The notes under the pieces are model-generated. The model made no database searches and was not told the DNA's origin. It saw only the letters and a program-made list of their open reading frames with translations. A stretch of 64,000 bases of DNA from Halobellus inordinatus. GTDB taxonomy: Archaea; Halobacteriota; Halobacteria; Halobacteriales; Haloferacaceae. Each line of letters begins with the position of its first letter. Within the stretch, counting starts at the first letter, position 1. Both the position numbers and the translations under genes were made by a program. Of this stretch, positions 42,800-52,639 are shown one piece after another. The DNA lies in NCBI RefSeq assembly GCF_024464655.1, contig NZ_JANHAV010000012.1:1-64000 (forward strand), in the 5' to 3' direction.

Positions 42800-45027
42800 T
42801 CTCGTGTCTCGAATTCGAACTCGTTTGTGCCCGGTGCGGCGGTGAATGTGATGGTATCGACGCCGCCAGCGGCGCCGGCGCTGGTGCACTCACTGTCGGA
42901 GTCGTTCCGGTCAGACTCACACAGTCGCCACGGCTCCGGCACAGCAACGACCAACTCCATCGGCCTGTCGGCGTCGAGCCGCACCGACAGCGTGCCGTCG
43001 GCCCAGGTGACGTCGGTCACTTGCGATCCGGCGTTCGCGAGGTGATCCGCGCCGACGACCGTCGGGCGAGGATCGGTTGGGGCAGCCGTACAGTGGACGA
43101 GCAGGCAGCCGTGCGGGGCGACCTCGCGCTCGACTGGCCCACGGGCGAGACCGTTCGGCGAGTCGGTCGGTCCAAGCGCCGTCCAGGTGAACGCCGGTCG
43201 GTCCGAGTCCTGTGAGTCACCGGAATCGACGTACGCTGAAGGGTCGACGCGAACCCGACGCGGCTCGTCGCTCCAGTTGAACGCCGCGACGGCGACCGCC
43301 CCGTCAGCGGGGCGCTCGCAGACGACGCGGTCGGGGAACTCACCGTCGCCGACGCCGTGGACGCGGCCGTCCTCGACTGGTGGGAGCGTGCGCTCGAACA
43401 GCCGCCGGCCTGCGTCGTCGATCTCCGCGACGGCGTCGCTGAGGAAGTTCGACCCGCCCGTGAGTGCGACGAGCGCGGCGAAGGATTCCTGTTCGGGAAC
43501 GGTGAGTTCCGTGGTTTCGCGCACGAGCTGGCAGTCGGGATCGTTCACCCACAGCCGGCGGTGACAGAACTGCCGATTGAGGACGTTGCGGACGGCGTTC
43601 TCGTGGGCGGGTTGGCTCGCGCTGTCGCCCTCGCGCCGCCAGTAGGGCGCGGTGTCCGGCCCGATCCGCATCGCGTCGGCGAGGCCGACGCTGGGGAAGC
43701 CGGGTGCCCCGCAGCCGAGGATGAAGGCGTCGCCGACGGCCTCGCGAATCGTCCCCAGACCGTGCCGATACGCTTCGGCTCGCGTCACGTCGCCGTGTCT
43801 GTCGCCGGGAAGGGCCGCGGCGTAGAGGAAGTCGAGTTTGAGGTACTCGAAGCCCCACTCTTCGACGACGGTCGCGAAGGTCTCGCGGAGCCAGGCGGTC
43901 ACCTCGGGGTGCGTCGTATCCAGTGCGTACATCGGGCCGTGGCGCGCGCCGGCGTCGACGGGGTCACCCTCGTCGGTCAGCAGCCACTCGGGATGTTCGC
44001 GTGCCAGTCGTGAGTCGGCCTGGACGTAGAACGGTGCGAGCCACAGTCCGGGTTCGTAGCCCGCGGCCGCGACGTCGTCGCGCAGGTCGCGCATCGACTC
44101 GAAGCCGTCGGCGAGCGTCCGCCAGTCGCCGAAGGCGGTCTCGTAGCCGTCGTCGAGTTGGACGACGTCGAGGTCGACGTCCCACTCGTCGAGGTCCGCG
44201 ACGTTCGTTCGGACGTCGTCTGCAGTCACGTCGGTGAAATAGTGGTACCACGAGCACCAGCCAGTGGGTACCGTCTCGGGGACGCGCGCGTCCATCCGCT
44301 CGCCGACGTCGGCCGCGAGCGATTCGAGCCCCGCCGAGAGCGACTGACCCGCGTCGATCCGGAGCGTCGCACTCTCGCGTCGCTCACCGGGGCGGATCGC
44401 GACCCCGTCTAGCGGGCAGAGCGCCGTGAGCGCAGTCTGGTCTGCGTCGCGGTCGGCGCAAAGGTCGAACCGCGTCAGCGACGCGTCGTGATCGAGGAAG
44501 CCGAGCGTCAGCGTCCCCGGATCGCCAGTCAGCGCCGTGACGGCGTGGCTCGTCAGCGCGTCGTCCGGCGCGGCGAGATCGACCATTTGCGGGCGGCTCT
44601 TTGGAGTCTCCGCGGGGAACCGCTCGTCGATCCGGAGCGTCGCCGTCGGCGACCACGACTGGTAGCCGTGGACGAAAACGCGGTCGGCGGGGCCGAACGG
44701 AACGGTCCCGTCGAGCACCTCGATCGCGTCGAGGCGAACGGGCTCTCTCGTGCGGTTCTCGACCGCGACAGTCAGGTCGATAGCATCGCCGCCGTGATCG
44801 CCACGATCTCGATCCGCGGCTTCGACCGACACGTCGACGACGAGTCCATCGCGGTCGCCGTCGCTGTGGGCGTCCTCGTTGTCGGCGAGTCGGATCCCGA
44901 GGGACCCCGAAAAGAGCGTTTTCGGAGTTACGTCCGAATCCAGGGCATCGGCACCAGCTTCGATCGTGAGCCGACCAGTGTCGGGATCGTACGCGACCGC
45001 GGAGTGTCCGAGGTCGACCCGCGTCAC
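42796..45027 (-). CDS. Alpha-galactosidase, GH36
   Basis: 743 aa and cytoplasmic. An N-terminal beta-supersandwich (1-270) precedes the TIM barrel, which opens WCSWYHYFTDVTADDV and contains VVQLDDGYE. The nucleophile Asp is in YLKLDFLYAAAL (about residue 380), and the acid/base Asp in MRIGPDTAPYW (about 440). It hydrolyses alpha-galactosides such as raffinose or melibiose. It overlaps GH42 downstream and the SDR gene upstream, each by 4 nt, so both galactosidases are made together. Confidence 0.93.
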   Translation of the reverse strand: MTRVDLGHSAVAYDPDTGRLTIEAGADALDSDVTPKTLFSGSLGIRLADNEDAHSDGDRDGLVVDVSVEAADRDRGDHGGDAIDLTVAVENRTREPVRLDAIEVLDGTVPFGPADRVFVHGYQSWSPTATLRIDERFPAETPKSRPQMVDLAAPDDALTSHAVTALTGDPGTLTLGFLDHDASLTRFDLCADRDADQTALTALCPLDGVAIRPGERRESATLRIDAGQSLSAGLESLAADVGERMDARVPETVPTGWCSWYHYFTDVTADDVRTNVADLDEWDVDLDVVQLDDGYETAFGDWRTLADGFESMRDLRDDVAAAGYEPGLWLAPFYVQADSRLAREHPEWLLTDEGDPVDAGARHGPMYALDTTHPEVTAWLRETFATVVEEWGFEYLKLDFLYAAALPGDRHGDVTRAEAYRHGLGTIREAVGDAFILGCGAPGFPSVGLADAMRIGPDTAPYWRREGDSASQPAHENAVRNVLNRQFCHRRLWVNDPDCQLVRETTELTVPEQESFAALVALTGGSNFLSDAVAEIDDAGRRLFERTLPPVEDGRVHGVGDGEFPDRVVCERPADGAVAVAAFNWSDEPRRVRVDPSAYVDSGDSQDSDRPAFTWTALGPTDSPNGLARGPVEREVAPHGCLLVHCTAAPTDPRPTVVGADHLANAGSQVTDVTWADGTLSVRLDADRPMELVVAVPEPWRLCESDRNDSDSECTSAGAAGGVDTITFTAAPGTNEFEFETRE

Positions 45028-45812
45028 TCCTGTCCCTCCCGGCGAGCGCGATAATCAGGTAACGTATTGTCCTGCATCACGGCCGTGCGACCGCCGTCGA
45101 CCAAGAGGTTCGCGCCGGTGACGAAGCCGGCCTCCTCGCTCGCGAGGAACGCCACCGCGGCGGCGACGTCTTCGGGTGTACCGATTCGGCCCACGGGGTG
45201 GATCGACTCGATCTCGCGGCGGTCGGCGTCGTCCATCTCCGCGAGCGTCCGCTCGATGGCGACCCAACCGGGGTTGACGGTGTTGACCCGGATGTGCGGG
45301 CCGAGATCGAGCGCCATCGCGCGCGTCATTCCGTTAATGCCCGCTTTCACGGCGTTGTACGGGAACATCCCGGGCATCGTCAGGAACGCGTGATTCGAGG
45401 AGGTGTTGACGATCGCTCCCTCGTCCATCCGCGCGGCCGCTTCCTTGGCACACAGCCAGAACGACCGGAAGTCCGTCTCGACGACGAACTCCCAGTCCTC
45501 GCGCGTCGCCTCCGTGACGCCGGTGTTCGTCTCGACGCCGGCGTTGTTCACGAGCACGTCGAGGCCGCCGTAGGTGTCGACCGTCGCATCGAACAGCGCG
45601 GCGATGTCGTCGGGGTCGCGCATATCGGCGCGGACGAACGCCGCCTCGCCGCCGTCGGCCTCGATTTCGGCGACCGTCGCCTCGCCGGCGTCACGGGTGC
45701 GGCCCGTGACGACGACCTTCGCGCCTTCGCTGGCGAGTCGCTTCGCGACGCCCGCGCCGATACCGCGGGTCGAACCGGTGACGACGGCGACGCAGTCGGT
45801 GAATCGCTCCAT
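45024..45812 (-). CDS. Short-chain dehydrogenase (probable galactose 1-dehydrogenase)
   Basis: 262 aa from ATG 45812, 8 nt after the galactonate dehydratase stop. Cofactor motif TGSTRGIG, NNAG at about residue 88-91, the catalytic Ser in NTSSNHAF and YNAVKAG complete the SDR signature. The C-terminus LLVDGGRT is family-typical. Context (galactosidases plus galactonate dehydratase) argues for oxidation of D-galactose to galactonolactone. Sequence alone would allow other sugar or alcohol substrates. Confidence 0.88.
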   Translation of the reverse strand: MERFTDCVAVVTGSTRGIGAGVAKRLASEGAKVVVTGRTRDAGEATVAEIEADGGEAAFVRADMRDPDDIAALFDATVDTYGGLDVLVNNAGVETNTGVTEATREDWEFVVETDFRSFWLCAKEAAARMDEGAIVNTSSNHAFLTMPGMFPYNAVKAGINGMTRAMALDLGPHIRVNTVNPGWVAIERTLAEMDDADRREIESIHPVGRIGTPEDVAAAVAFLASEEAGFVTGANLLVDGGRTAVMQDNTLPDYRARREGQE

Positions 45813-45820
45813 CACCACGG

Positions 45821-46972
45821 TCACCACTCCGCGACGCTGCCGTCCTCGTGCCGCCAGACGGGGTTGTGCCAGTCGACCTCGTCGGCGAGGTCGCGGACGC
45901 GCCGCTCGTCGATCTCGATCCCGAGGCCGGGATCGGTCGGCAGTTCGACGTAGCCGTCGCGGTACTCGAACACCGAGGGGTCCGCGAGGTAATCGAGGAC
46001 GTCGCTCTGCTCGTTGTAGTGGATGTCGAGGCTCTGCTCTTGGATGAGCACGTTCGGCGAGCAGGCGTCGACCTGCACGCAGGCCGCGAGCGCGATCGGT
46101 CCGAGCGGGCAGTGCGGGGCCATCGCCACGTCGTAGGCCTCGGCCATCCCGACGATCTTCTTCACTTCGGTGATGCCGCCGGCGTGTGAGAGATCCGGCT
46201 GGATCACGTCGACTGCGCCGTCCTCGAAGACCTCCTTGAAGTCCCAGCGGGAGTACATCCGCTCGCCCGTCGCGATGGGCGTCGTCGTGTGCTCGGCGAG
46301 CTCCGGCAGACAGTCGTTGTGTTCGGGCAGTACCGGCTCCTCGATGAACATCGGATCGTACGGCTCAAGCGCCTTCGCGAGACGCTTGGCCATCGACTTC
46401 GAGACGCGACCGTGGAAGTCGACGCCGATGTCGACCTCGGGGCCGACGGTCTCGCGGACGGTGGCGATCCGTTCGCGCGCGGCGTCGATCGCGCCGGGGG
46501 TGTCGATCCGGCGGAGTTCCGCCGTCGCGTTCATCTTGAGCGCGCTGAACCCCTCGTCGACCTTCTCCTGGGCGGCCTGTGCGACGCCTTCAGGCCGGTC
46601 GCCGCCGACCCACTGGTAGACGCGTACGCGGTTGCGTGCGCGACCGCCGAGCAAGTCGTAGACGGGCGCACCGAACTCCTTGCCCTTGAGGTCCCACAGC
46701 GCCTGGTCGATGCCCGCGATGGCGGACATCAGGACCGGCCCGCCGCGGTAGAACCCGCCGCGGTACATCGTTTGCCAGTGGTCCTCGATCGGCGCGGGGT
46801 CCTCACCGAGGAGGTAGGTGTCGAGGAGTTCCTCGACGGCGGTCTCGACCGTTCGCGCGCGGCCCTCGACGACGGGTTCGCCCCAGCCGACGCGGCCGTC
46901 GCTGGTCTCCAGACGGAGGAAGAGCCACCGCGGCGGGACCTGATAGAGATCGTAGTCGACGATGCGGGTCAT
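45821..46972 (-). CDS. D-galactonate dehydratase (enolase superfamily)
   Basis: 383 aa. The capping domain (1-120) is followed by a barrel with ligand and base residues in DIGVDFHGRVS, FIEEPVLPEHND, IATGERMYSRWD, MAPHCPLGPIA and IQEQSLDIHYN. This His/Asp/Glu set is that of DgoD rather than mandelate racemase. It converts D-galactonate to 2-keto-3-deoxygalactonate in the DeLey-Doudoroff pathway. ATGA overlap with the ABC ATPase gene places it directly after the importer. Confidence 0.92.
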   Translation of the reverse strand: MTRIVDYDLYQVPPRWLFLRLETSDGRVGWGEPVVEGRARTVETAVEELLDTYLLGEDPAPIEDHWQTMYRGGFYRGGPVLMSAIAGIDQALWDLKGKEFGAPVYDLLGGRARNRVRVYQWVGGDRPEGVAQAAQEKVDEGFSALKMNATAELRRIDTPGAIDAARERIATVRETVGPEVDIGVDFHGRVSKSMAKRLAKALEPYDPMFIEEPVLPEHNDCLPELAEHTTTPIATGERMYSRWDFKEVFEDGAVDVIQPDLSHAGGITEVKKIVGMAEAYDVAMAPHCPLGPIALAACVQVDACSPNVLIQEQSLDIHYNEQSDVLDYLADPSVFEYRDGYVELPTDPGLGIEIDERRVRDLADEVDWHNPVWRHEDGSVAEW

Positions 46973-48129
46973 TCGATCGCCTCCTCGAGCGCCTCGTCGG
47001 TCTCACTCGGCCGGGCGTCCGTGTCGGCTCCCCGGTCTGGAATCTCGCCGTCGTCTTTCGTTTTCAAGGCATCGCCGGTGTCGGGATCGAACAGATACAG
47101 CGCCGATTCCTCGAAGGCGAACTCGACCGTCTCGTCGGGTTGCGGCCGCTTCGTGGGGTCGATACGGGCCGTGATATCGTGATCGCCGAGCGTGGTGTAG
47201 AGGAAGTTCTCGTTGCCCATCGGTTCCAGAACGTTCGCGACCATCGGGATACCGTCGTCGACGAGGGTGATGTCCTCGGGTCGGATTCCCACGCGGACCG
47301 TATCGAGGTCCTCGACTGGCGAGGCATCCGAGAGGTGGTAGGTGAACCCGCCCGGGCCGTCGAGGCGCGAGCCGTCGACGGTGGCGTCGAAGACGTTGAT
47401 GCTCGGCGAGCCGATGAAGTCCGCGACGAACTCGTTGACCGGGGACCGATAGACCTCTTCGGCGGTCCCGACCTGCTGGAGTCGGCCATCGTTCATCACG
47501 GCGATCCGATCGCCCATCGCCATCGCTTCGGTCTGGTCGTGCGTCACGTACACCGTCGTCACGTCGAGATCGTGCTGCAGCGTCTGCAGTTCCGTCCGCA
47601 TCTGCGAACGGAGCTTCGCGTCCAGGTTCGAGAGCGGTTCGTCCATCAGGAACGCCGCCGGATCACGGACGATCGCGCGGCCGAGCGCGACTCGCTGCTG
47701 CTGGCCGCCGGAGAGTTCCTTCGGCTTGTCGTCCAGCAAGTCCTCGATACCGAGCATCGCGGCGACGTCTTCGACCTGTTGGTCGATCTCGGCCGCCGAC
47801 TGCTGGGTCGACAGTTTCAGCCCGAAGCCGATGTTGTCGCGGACGTCCATATGGGGGTAGAGCGCGTAGTTCTGGAAGACCATCGCCACGTCGCGTTCGC
47901 GGGCCCTGAACTCGGTCACGTCGCGGTCGCCGAACAGAATCCGACCGCTCGTGACGTCTTCGAGCCCCGCGATACAGCGCAGTGTGGTGGTCTTCCCGCA
48001 GCCGGACGGCCCCACGAGGACGAGGAACTCGCCGTCCTCGATCTCTAGATCGACGTCCTCGACCGCGAGGACGGCCTCCTCGCCGGAACCGAACTCCTTC
48101 CGTACCGTGTCTAATGTGATGCCTGACAT
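46969..48129 (-). CDS. Sugar ABC transporter ATP-binding protein (MalK/UgpC type)
   Basis: 386 aa. Walker A GPSGCGKTTTL, signature LSGGQQQRVALGRA, Walker B AFLMDEPLSNLD and H-loop VTHDQTEAMAMGDRI are complete. A C-terminal TOBE/OB region (about 240-355) is the MalK-type regulatory domain. The last 30 residues are very acidic. It powers the two permeases upstream, 3 nt from the nearer one. Confidence 0.95.
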   Translation of the reverse strand: MSGITLDTVRKEFGSGEEAVLAVEDVDLEIEDGEFLVLVGPSGCGKTTTLRCIAGLEDVTSGRILFGDRDVTEFRARERDVAMVFQNYALYPHMDVRDNIGFGLKLSTQQSAAEIDQQVEDVAAMLGIEDLLDDKPKELSGGQQQRVALGRAIVRDPAAFLMDEPLSNLDAKLRSQMRTELQTLQHDLDVTTVYVTHDQTEAMAMGDRIAVMNDGRLQQVGTAEEVYRSPVNEFVADFIGSPSINVFDATVDGSRLDGPGGFTYHLSDASPVEDLDTVRVGIRPEDITLVDDGIPMVANVLEPMGNENFLYTTLGDHDITARIDPTKRPQPDETVEFAFEESALYLFDPDTGDALKTKDDGEIPDRGADTDARPSETDEALEEAIE

Positions 48130-48132
48130 AGT

Positions 48133-49056
48133 TTACTCCTTGACAGATCCTGCGAGAATCCCGCTGACGAACTGTTTCTGTAGGAACAGGAACAGTACGA
48201 AGATCGGGATGATCGAAAGCGTTGCAGCGACCATAATCTGGTCGTAGTAGACGCGCTGGGCGCCGACGAGCTGATTGATCGCGACCGGGATCGTGTACTT
48301 GCCCTGATCGAGGATGACGAGCGGGAACAGAAAGAGGTTCCACTGGAACAAGAACAGAATGATCGACAGGGCCGCCAGCGACGACTTCATCGTCGGCAGC
48401 GCGATCTTGTAGAACAGTTGGAACTCGGTCGCGCCGTCCATTCGCGCGGACTCCAGGAGGGCATCGGGGATCGAGCGCATATTCTGGCGCATCAGGAAGA
48501 TCCCGAGCGGGTTGGCCGCCCACGGGAGGATGATCGCCCAGTAGTTGTTCGTCAGCCCGAGTTGGCTCATAAGCAGGAACAGCGGGATGACGAGCAACTG
48601 AATCGGGAGGATCAGCGTCGCCAGGATGGCGTAGAAGATCGGCTTCTTGAACCGGAACTCGTACTTCGCGAAGGCGAAGCCGGCCATCGAACAGAGCAAG
48701 AGCGACAGCAGCGTGTAGACGCCCGCGACGAAGATACTGCTCTCGATCGCACCCATATTCCAGAGGTTCCAGAAGTCGTAGGCGATGTAGAACGGTCCCA
48801 GATCGATATAGTGCGTCATCTCGCCGACGTGGCCGACGAACTGGACGTTCTCGCGCGCCTGCAACGACTGGAAGTTCGCGAAGAAGCTATCGCCCGGGGC
48901 GAGCCGCGGCGACGTCGACGAGAGGAACTGCGACTCCTTGAGCGTCGACGCGACGAAGATCCAGTACAGCGGCACGAGCGTCAGGATCGCACCGAGGAGG
49001 ATGAACGCGTACGTGAGGAACTGCCAGACCGCCTCGCGGCGAGTCTCTTCACGCAT
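48133..49056 (-). CDS. Sugar ABC transporter permease (MalG/UgpE type)
   Basis: 307 aa from ATG 49056. This start is favoured over the GTG 9 nt earlier because GGAGGTGA lies five bases ahead of it, complementary to the 16S 3' end. Six helices; the EAA loop is LLESARMDGATEFQLFYKI. It overlaps the other permease gene by 8 nt. Together they form the import channel. Confidence 0.93.
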   Translation of the reverse strand: MREETRREAVWQFLTYAFILLGAILTLVPLYWIFVASTLKESQFLSSTSPRLAPGDSFFANFQSLQARENVQFVGHVGEMTHYIDLGPFYIAYDFWNLWNMGAIESSIFVAGVYTLLSLLLCSMAGFAFAKYEFRFKKPIFYAILATLILPIQLLVIPLFLLMSQLGLTNNYWAIILPWAANPLGIFLMRQNMRSIPDALLESARMDGATEFQLFYKIALPTMKSSLAALSIILFLFQWNLFLFPLVILDQGKYTIPVAINQLVGAQRVYYDQIMVAATLSIIPIFVLFLFLQKQFVSGILAGSVKE

Positions 49057-50062
49057 CGCTCTCACCTCCGACGTTGAGCTGGATCGCCGAGAGGACGCTC
49101 ACCACGCCGATGAGGACGTACGTGAGCGCGCTGGCGTACCCGAGACGGAAGTCGATGAACGCCGTCTGGTAGATGTACTGGACGATGGTGATCGTCGAGT
49201 CCAGCGGCGCGCCGCCGCCGTTGATGATGACCGGTTCGCTGAACAGTTTGAACGTCCCGATCGTCGACGTCACGAAGACGAAAAGCAGGACGGGGCGCAG
49301 TTGCGGGACGGTGACGTACCGGAACTTCTGGATCCGGGTCGCGCCGTCGATTTCGGCCGCCTCGTAGAGCTGCTGGGGGATGTTCTGCAGCCCCGCGAGT
49401 AGGATGATCATATTGTAGCCGGTCCAGCGCCACGTGACCGCGCCGACGATCGTCATTCGCGACCAGAACGAACTGGTCAGCCACGGGATCGCCGGGAGGC
49501 CGATCGACGTCAGGACGTAGTTGATGAGTCCCGCATCCTGCATCATCAGGAGGAACACCGTCGAGTACGCGACGAGGTTGGCCGAGACCGGCAGCGCGAG
49601 CACGGTCCGGAAGACGCCGCGGAGTCGGACGAACGAGGCGTCTAGCGCGACGGCGAAAAGCAGCGCGAGCGCCACCATCAGCGGGACCTGGACGACGAGG
49701 ATGAACGTCGTATTGAAAAGCGCCTGGTGGAACAGCGTGTCCGAAAACATCGCGATGTAGTTCTCCAGACCGATGAATCGCAGGTCCGCGATGCTCGTCA
49801 ACCGGTAGCTGAAAAAGCCGGTGTCGATCCACAGGAGCGTGTCGTTGCCGACCCCCTCGAAACGGAAGAACGAGAGGTAGAACGTGTAGACGATCGGGAA
49901 CGCCAGGAAGATCCCGAAGAGGAGAAACGCCGGGAGCAAGAACAGGTACCCGACGATTCCCTCTCCCGGCGTTGGCAGTCGCTCGCCGACCGACTGGCGG
50001 GCGAACCGCAAGCGGTCGCGTAACGACGGCTCCGTCCCCGAGAGAGAGTCGCGAGTGGCCAT
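49049..50062 (-). CDS. Sugar ABC transporter permease (MalF/UgpA type)
   Basis: 337 aa with six helices after a polar N-terminus of about 35 residues. The EAA loop is QLYEAAEIDGATRIQKFRYV. It lies 9 nt downstream of the binding-protein gene. A large extracytoplasmic loop of the MalF type is absent, as in UgpA-like permeases. Confidence 0.93.
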   Translation of the reverse strand: MATRDSLSGTEPSLRDRLRFARQSVGERLPTPGEGIVGYLFLLPAFLLFGIFLAFPIVYTFYLSFFRFEGVGNDTLLWIDTGFFSYRLTSIADLRFIGLENYIAMFSDTLFHQALFNTTFILVVQVPLMVALALLFAVALDASFVRLRGVFRTVLALPVSANLVAYSTVFLLMMQDAGLINYVLTSIGLPAIPWLTSSFWSRMTIVGAVTWRWTGYNMIILLAGLQNIPQQLYEAAEIDGATRIQKFRYVTVPQLRPVLLFVFVTSTIGTFKLFSEPVIINGGGAPLDSTITIVQYIYQTAFIDFRLGYASALTYVLIGVVSVLSAIQLNVGGESDA

Positions 50063-50071
50063 CGGTCGTCC

Positions 50072-51448
50072 TCAGGCGAGGTCGCGACCAGTTCGGTCAG
50101 CCACCTGTGACGCCGCGGCGTCGACGGCCTCTTTGGGCGTCTTGTCGCCGGCCATCATATCTCGGAAGTGCGTGTTGATCGCCTTGGTGACTTCGGGCGT
50201 GTCGATCGTGTAGCGGTAGGGTTTGATGTTCGGCGCGATCTCCGCGAACATACGGCCCGCAGGCTGTCCGTCGAGGAACGCGTGCGGGTCGTCGTAGGCC
50301 TCGGATTCGTAGGTCGTCTCCAGTGCCGGGAAGAGACCGTACTCGCGGTACATCGTAAGCTGGCTCTCCTCGCGACCGAGGGCGTAGGCCATATAGTCCC
50401 ACGCGCGCTTGGCCTTCTCTTCTGAGACCTGCGCGGGAATCGTGAGGTTCGAGCCGCCCCAGTTGGTCGCGCGGGAGCCACCGGATTCGACCGCCGGCGG
50501 CTTGAAGACGCCCCAGTTTCCGGACGTGTCGCCGAGTTCGGCCTTCAGCGTGCCTTCCATCCACGCACCGGCGGTCAGGCTCGCAGTCGTCCCGTCGCCG
50601 AACGCCGTGAACCACGACGACGACCACGAGGCGAGGTCGTTTGCGACGCCCGAGTCGCGGATGCGCTTGAGGATGCGGGCCACCTGCAGGCTCTTGTCGG
50701 AGGCGATGTTGACCGCGCCGTTCTGCGTGAACGGCTGGCCGCCGATCTGCCGGAACATCATCCGCCAGAGGCCGTCGTAGTCGTTCGACGGGAGGTTGAG
50801 CAGATACTGATCGTCTGGGAGCTTCTTGCCCTCCTCGATGTACTGGTCCCACGTCTCGACGCTCTCGACGTCGATGCCGTACTCGTCCATCACGTCGCGG
50901 CGGTAGAACGTCCCGACCGGGCCGATGTCCCACGGGAGCGCGTACGTGCCGCCGTCCTTCTCCAGCGGACCCCACTTTCCGGAGACGAAGTCGCCCTTGA
51001 TGCCCGACTCCTCGAGCCAGCCGGAGATGTCGCGGAGGCCGCCCGTGTCGACCCACGAGGCGGCGTCGACGCTCTCCATCATCGAGGCTGCCGGCGCGCC
51101 AGAGCCGGAGAGAAGGGTCGATTTGAACTTGTCTTTCAGGTCGGACCGACCGATCTGGTTGATCGAGACGTCGCCGCCGTTGGCTTCCTCGTAGGGCTCA
51201 TCGAGGAGGTTCAGCGCCTTCGCCGCGACGTCCCAGCCCCACACCTCGGCCGACTGCGCTATCGCCGACTGAGCGGCCGTCGTCGTCGACCCGCCCGCGT
51301 CCGTGCTACCGCCGCTCGTCTGCGTCGCCGTCGAGTCGGACGAGGGATCGCCCGTGCCGACGCAGCCCGCCAGGCCCGCGAGACCCGCGAGGCCAGCACC
51401 CTTGAGGACGTTTCGACGACCGACCGATCTTCTGTCATCATTTGTCAT
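50072..51448 (-). CDS. Sugar-binding lipoprotein of the ABC importer
   Basis: 458 aa from ATG 51448, preceded by GAGGTGA eight bases upstream; a GTG 12 nt earlier is an alternative. The signal is twin-arginine (RRSVGRRNVLKGAG) with lipobox LAGC. Type-1 extracellular solute-binding protein (family 1), with RAWDYMAYALGREES and AGAWMEGTLKAELGD as typical segments. It probably binds oligosaccharides released outside the cell, and context suggests alpha- and beta-galactosides. It is the first gene of the eight-gene operon. Confidence 0.92.
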   Translation of the reverse strand: MTNDDRRSVGRRNVLKGAGLAGLAGLAGCVGTGDPSSDSTATQTSGGSTDAGGSTTTAAQSAIAQSAEVWGWDVAAKALNLLDEPYEEANGGDVSINQIGRSDLKDKFKSTLLSGSGAPAASMMESVDAASWVDTGGLRDISGWLEESGIKGDFVSGKWGPLEKDGGTYALPWDIGPVGTFYRRDVMDEYGIDVESVETWDQYIEEGKKLPDDQYLLNLPSNDYDGLWRMMFRQIGGQPFTQNGAVNIASDKSLQVARILKRIRDSGVANDLASWSSSWFTAFGDGTTASLTAGAWMEGTLKAELGDTSGNWGVFKPPAVESGGSRATNWGGSNLTIPAQVSEEKAKRAWDYMAYALGREESQLTMYREYGLFPALETTYESEAYDDPHAFLDGQPAGRMFAEIAPNIKPYRYTIDTPEVTKAINTHFRDMMAGDKTPKEAVDAAASQVADRTGRDLA

Positions 51449-51760
51449 ACTGAGTCTCACCTCACATATGGGAAATTATAGACTTAAACCTTTGGTATAT
51501 TGGTCTACAAAACCCCGTTAGGAGGCTTCTAAAGCTGTTTTTACATAGGTAGAGGAATGTATTCATAACAAACTTGTTTATCTATAGTGAACGGAGAGCA
51601 GGAGGTGGTGAAGTCTAATTATGGGAGCTTGAGGCGTTCTACCCGGTCGATATCGCAAATTATGCCGCCGAGCATAACCTTCACTATCTATCATAAATCC
51701 GCCCGTTTCGTTTTTCATCGCTGAACAGTATTTAAGTAGTTCCGGAACTGAGACGGAGTC
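51449..51760. promoter_or_regulatory. Divergent control region between importer operon and IclR gene
   Basis: 312 bp, clearly AT-rich, with no gene. On the right, TATTTAAG (51729-51736) is the TATA box of the IclR gene. On the left, a TTTAAG-containing stretch near 51480-51490 on the minus strand is the likely TATA of the importer operon. A short run, GGAGCAGGAGGTGGTGAAG, near 51593 looks like a ribosome-binding site but leads to no convincing frame. Confidence 0.6.
51738..51749. promoter_or_regulatory. Perfect 12-bp palindrome, probable operator
   Basis: AGTTCCGGAACT lies 1 bp after the TATA box and 11 bp before the GTG start of the IclR-family gene, i.e. at the expected transcription start. 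A bound dimer here would block initiation, so autorepression is a fair inference. I did not see the same site before the importer operon or the aldolase gene. Confidence 0.45.
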
Positions 51761-52516
51761 GTGACCGAGTATCCAGTCGGCGCAACACACACCACGGCTC
51801 GGATCGTGAACGCACTCGCCGGCGGGCGGGAGGCCGGAGTAACAGAGCTCGCAGAGGAATTGTCGGTCTCGAAAGCGTCGGTGCACAACCACCTCGCCAC
51901 GCTGGAACGGCTGGGTATCGTGCTTTCATCGAACGGCCGATACCGACTCGGACTGCGGTTGTTGGACCTCGGGATGGGTATCCGAGACGGGATGACGCTG
52001 TACCAGACGGCGTCTCCGGAAGTGAACGGGCTCGCCGAATCAACCGGTGAGTCGACCGCACTCGTCGTTCCCGAACACGGGGAGGCCGTCCACGCGGCCG
52101 TCGAAGACGCCGAACGCAACGATCGCCGGATCAGATTGGGAAGCCGACTCCCGCTGCACGCGACCGCCGCTGGAAAGCTGATTCTCGCGTACCGATCGCG
52201 GGACGAGGTCGAGGCGTACGTGGAGACGCACGGGCTCGACAGACTGACCGACCGGACGGTCCAGTCGCCGTCGGACTTGCGCGACGAACTGCGGTCGATC
52301 TCCGACCGCGGGCTCGCGTTCGATCGCGGCGAGGTCTGGGAGGATATGCGCTCTGTCGCCGCACCGATTCGACAGGGGGAACGTGGTGACGCATTCGCCG
52401 GCGCAGTGGCGGTCCTCGGCCCCGCCGAGCGGCTCTCTGGCAAGCGCCTCGAAGAGGACCTTCCCGGACTCGTCCTCAGCGCGGCCAAACGGATCGAGCT
52501 CGATCTCGCTGACTAG
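51761..52516 (+). CDS. IclR-family transcriptional regulator
   Basis: 251 aa from a GTG at 51761; the transcript is probably leaderless given the TATA 25-32 nt upstream. A winged helix (1-65) includes VTELAEELSVSKASVHNHLA; the IclR effector domain (about 80-250) includes RLPLHATAAGKLILAY. It is divergent from the galactoside operon and upstream of the aldolase, hence its likely regulator. In Haloferax volcanii an IclR-type activator controls galactose catabolism; whether this is its orthologue needs comparison. Confidence 0.92.
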   Translation: MTEYPVGATHTTARIVNALAGGREAGVTELAEELSVSKASVHNHLATLERLGIVLSSNGRYRLGLRLLDLGMGIRDGMTLYQTASPEVNGLAESTGESTALVVPEHGEAVHAAVEDAERNDRRIRLGSRLPLHATAAGKLILAYRSRDEVEAYVETHGLDRLTDRTVQSPSDLRDELRSISDRGLAFDRGEVWEDMRSVAAPIRQGERGDAFAGAVAVLGPAERLSGKRLEEDLPGLVLSAAKRIELDLAD

Positions 52517-52639
52517 AGAACATTCATCGATGATGAACAGTGAGCCGCCTCTATTTTTTGTTCACCAATTCCAAACAGGGAGTGGGCCGAACGCGCCGTT
52601 CGTCGGTCAATTTATCACTGTCACTCGTCAGTGAGGCAT

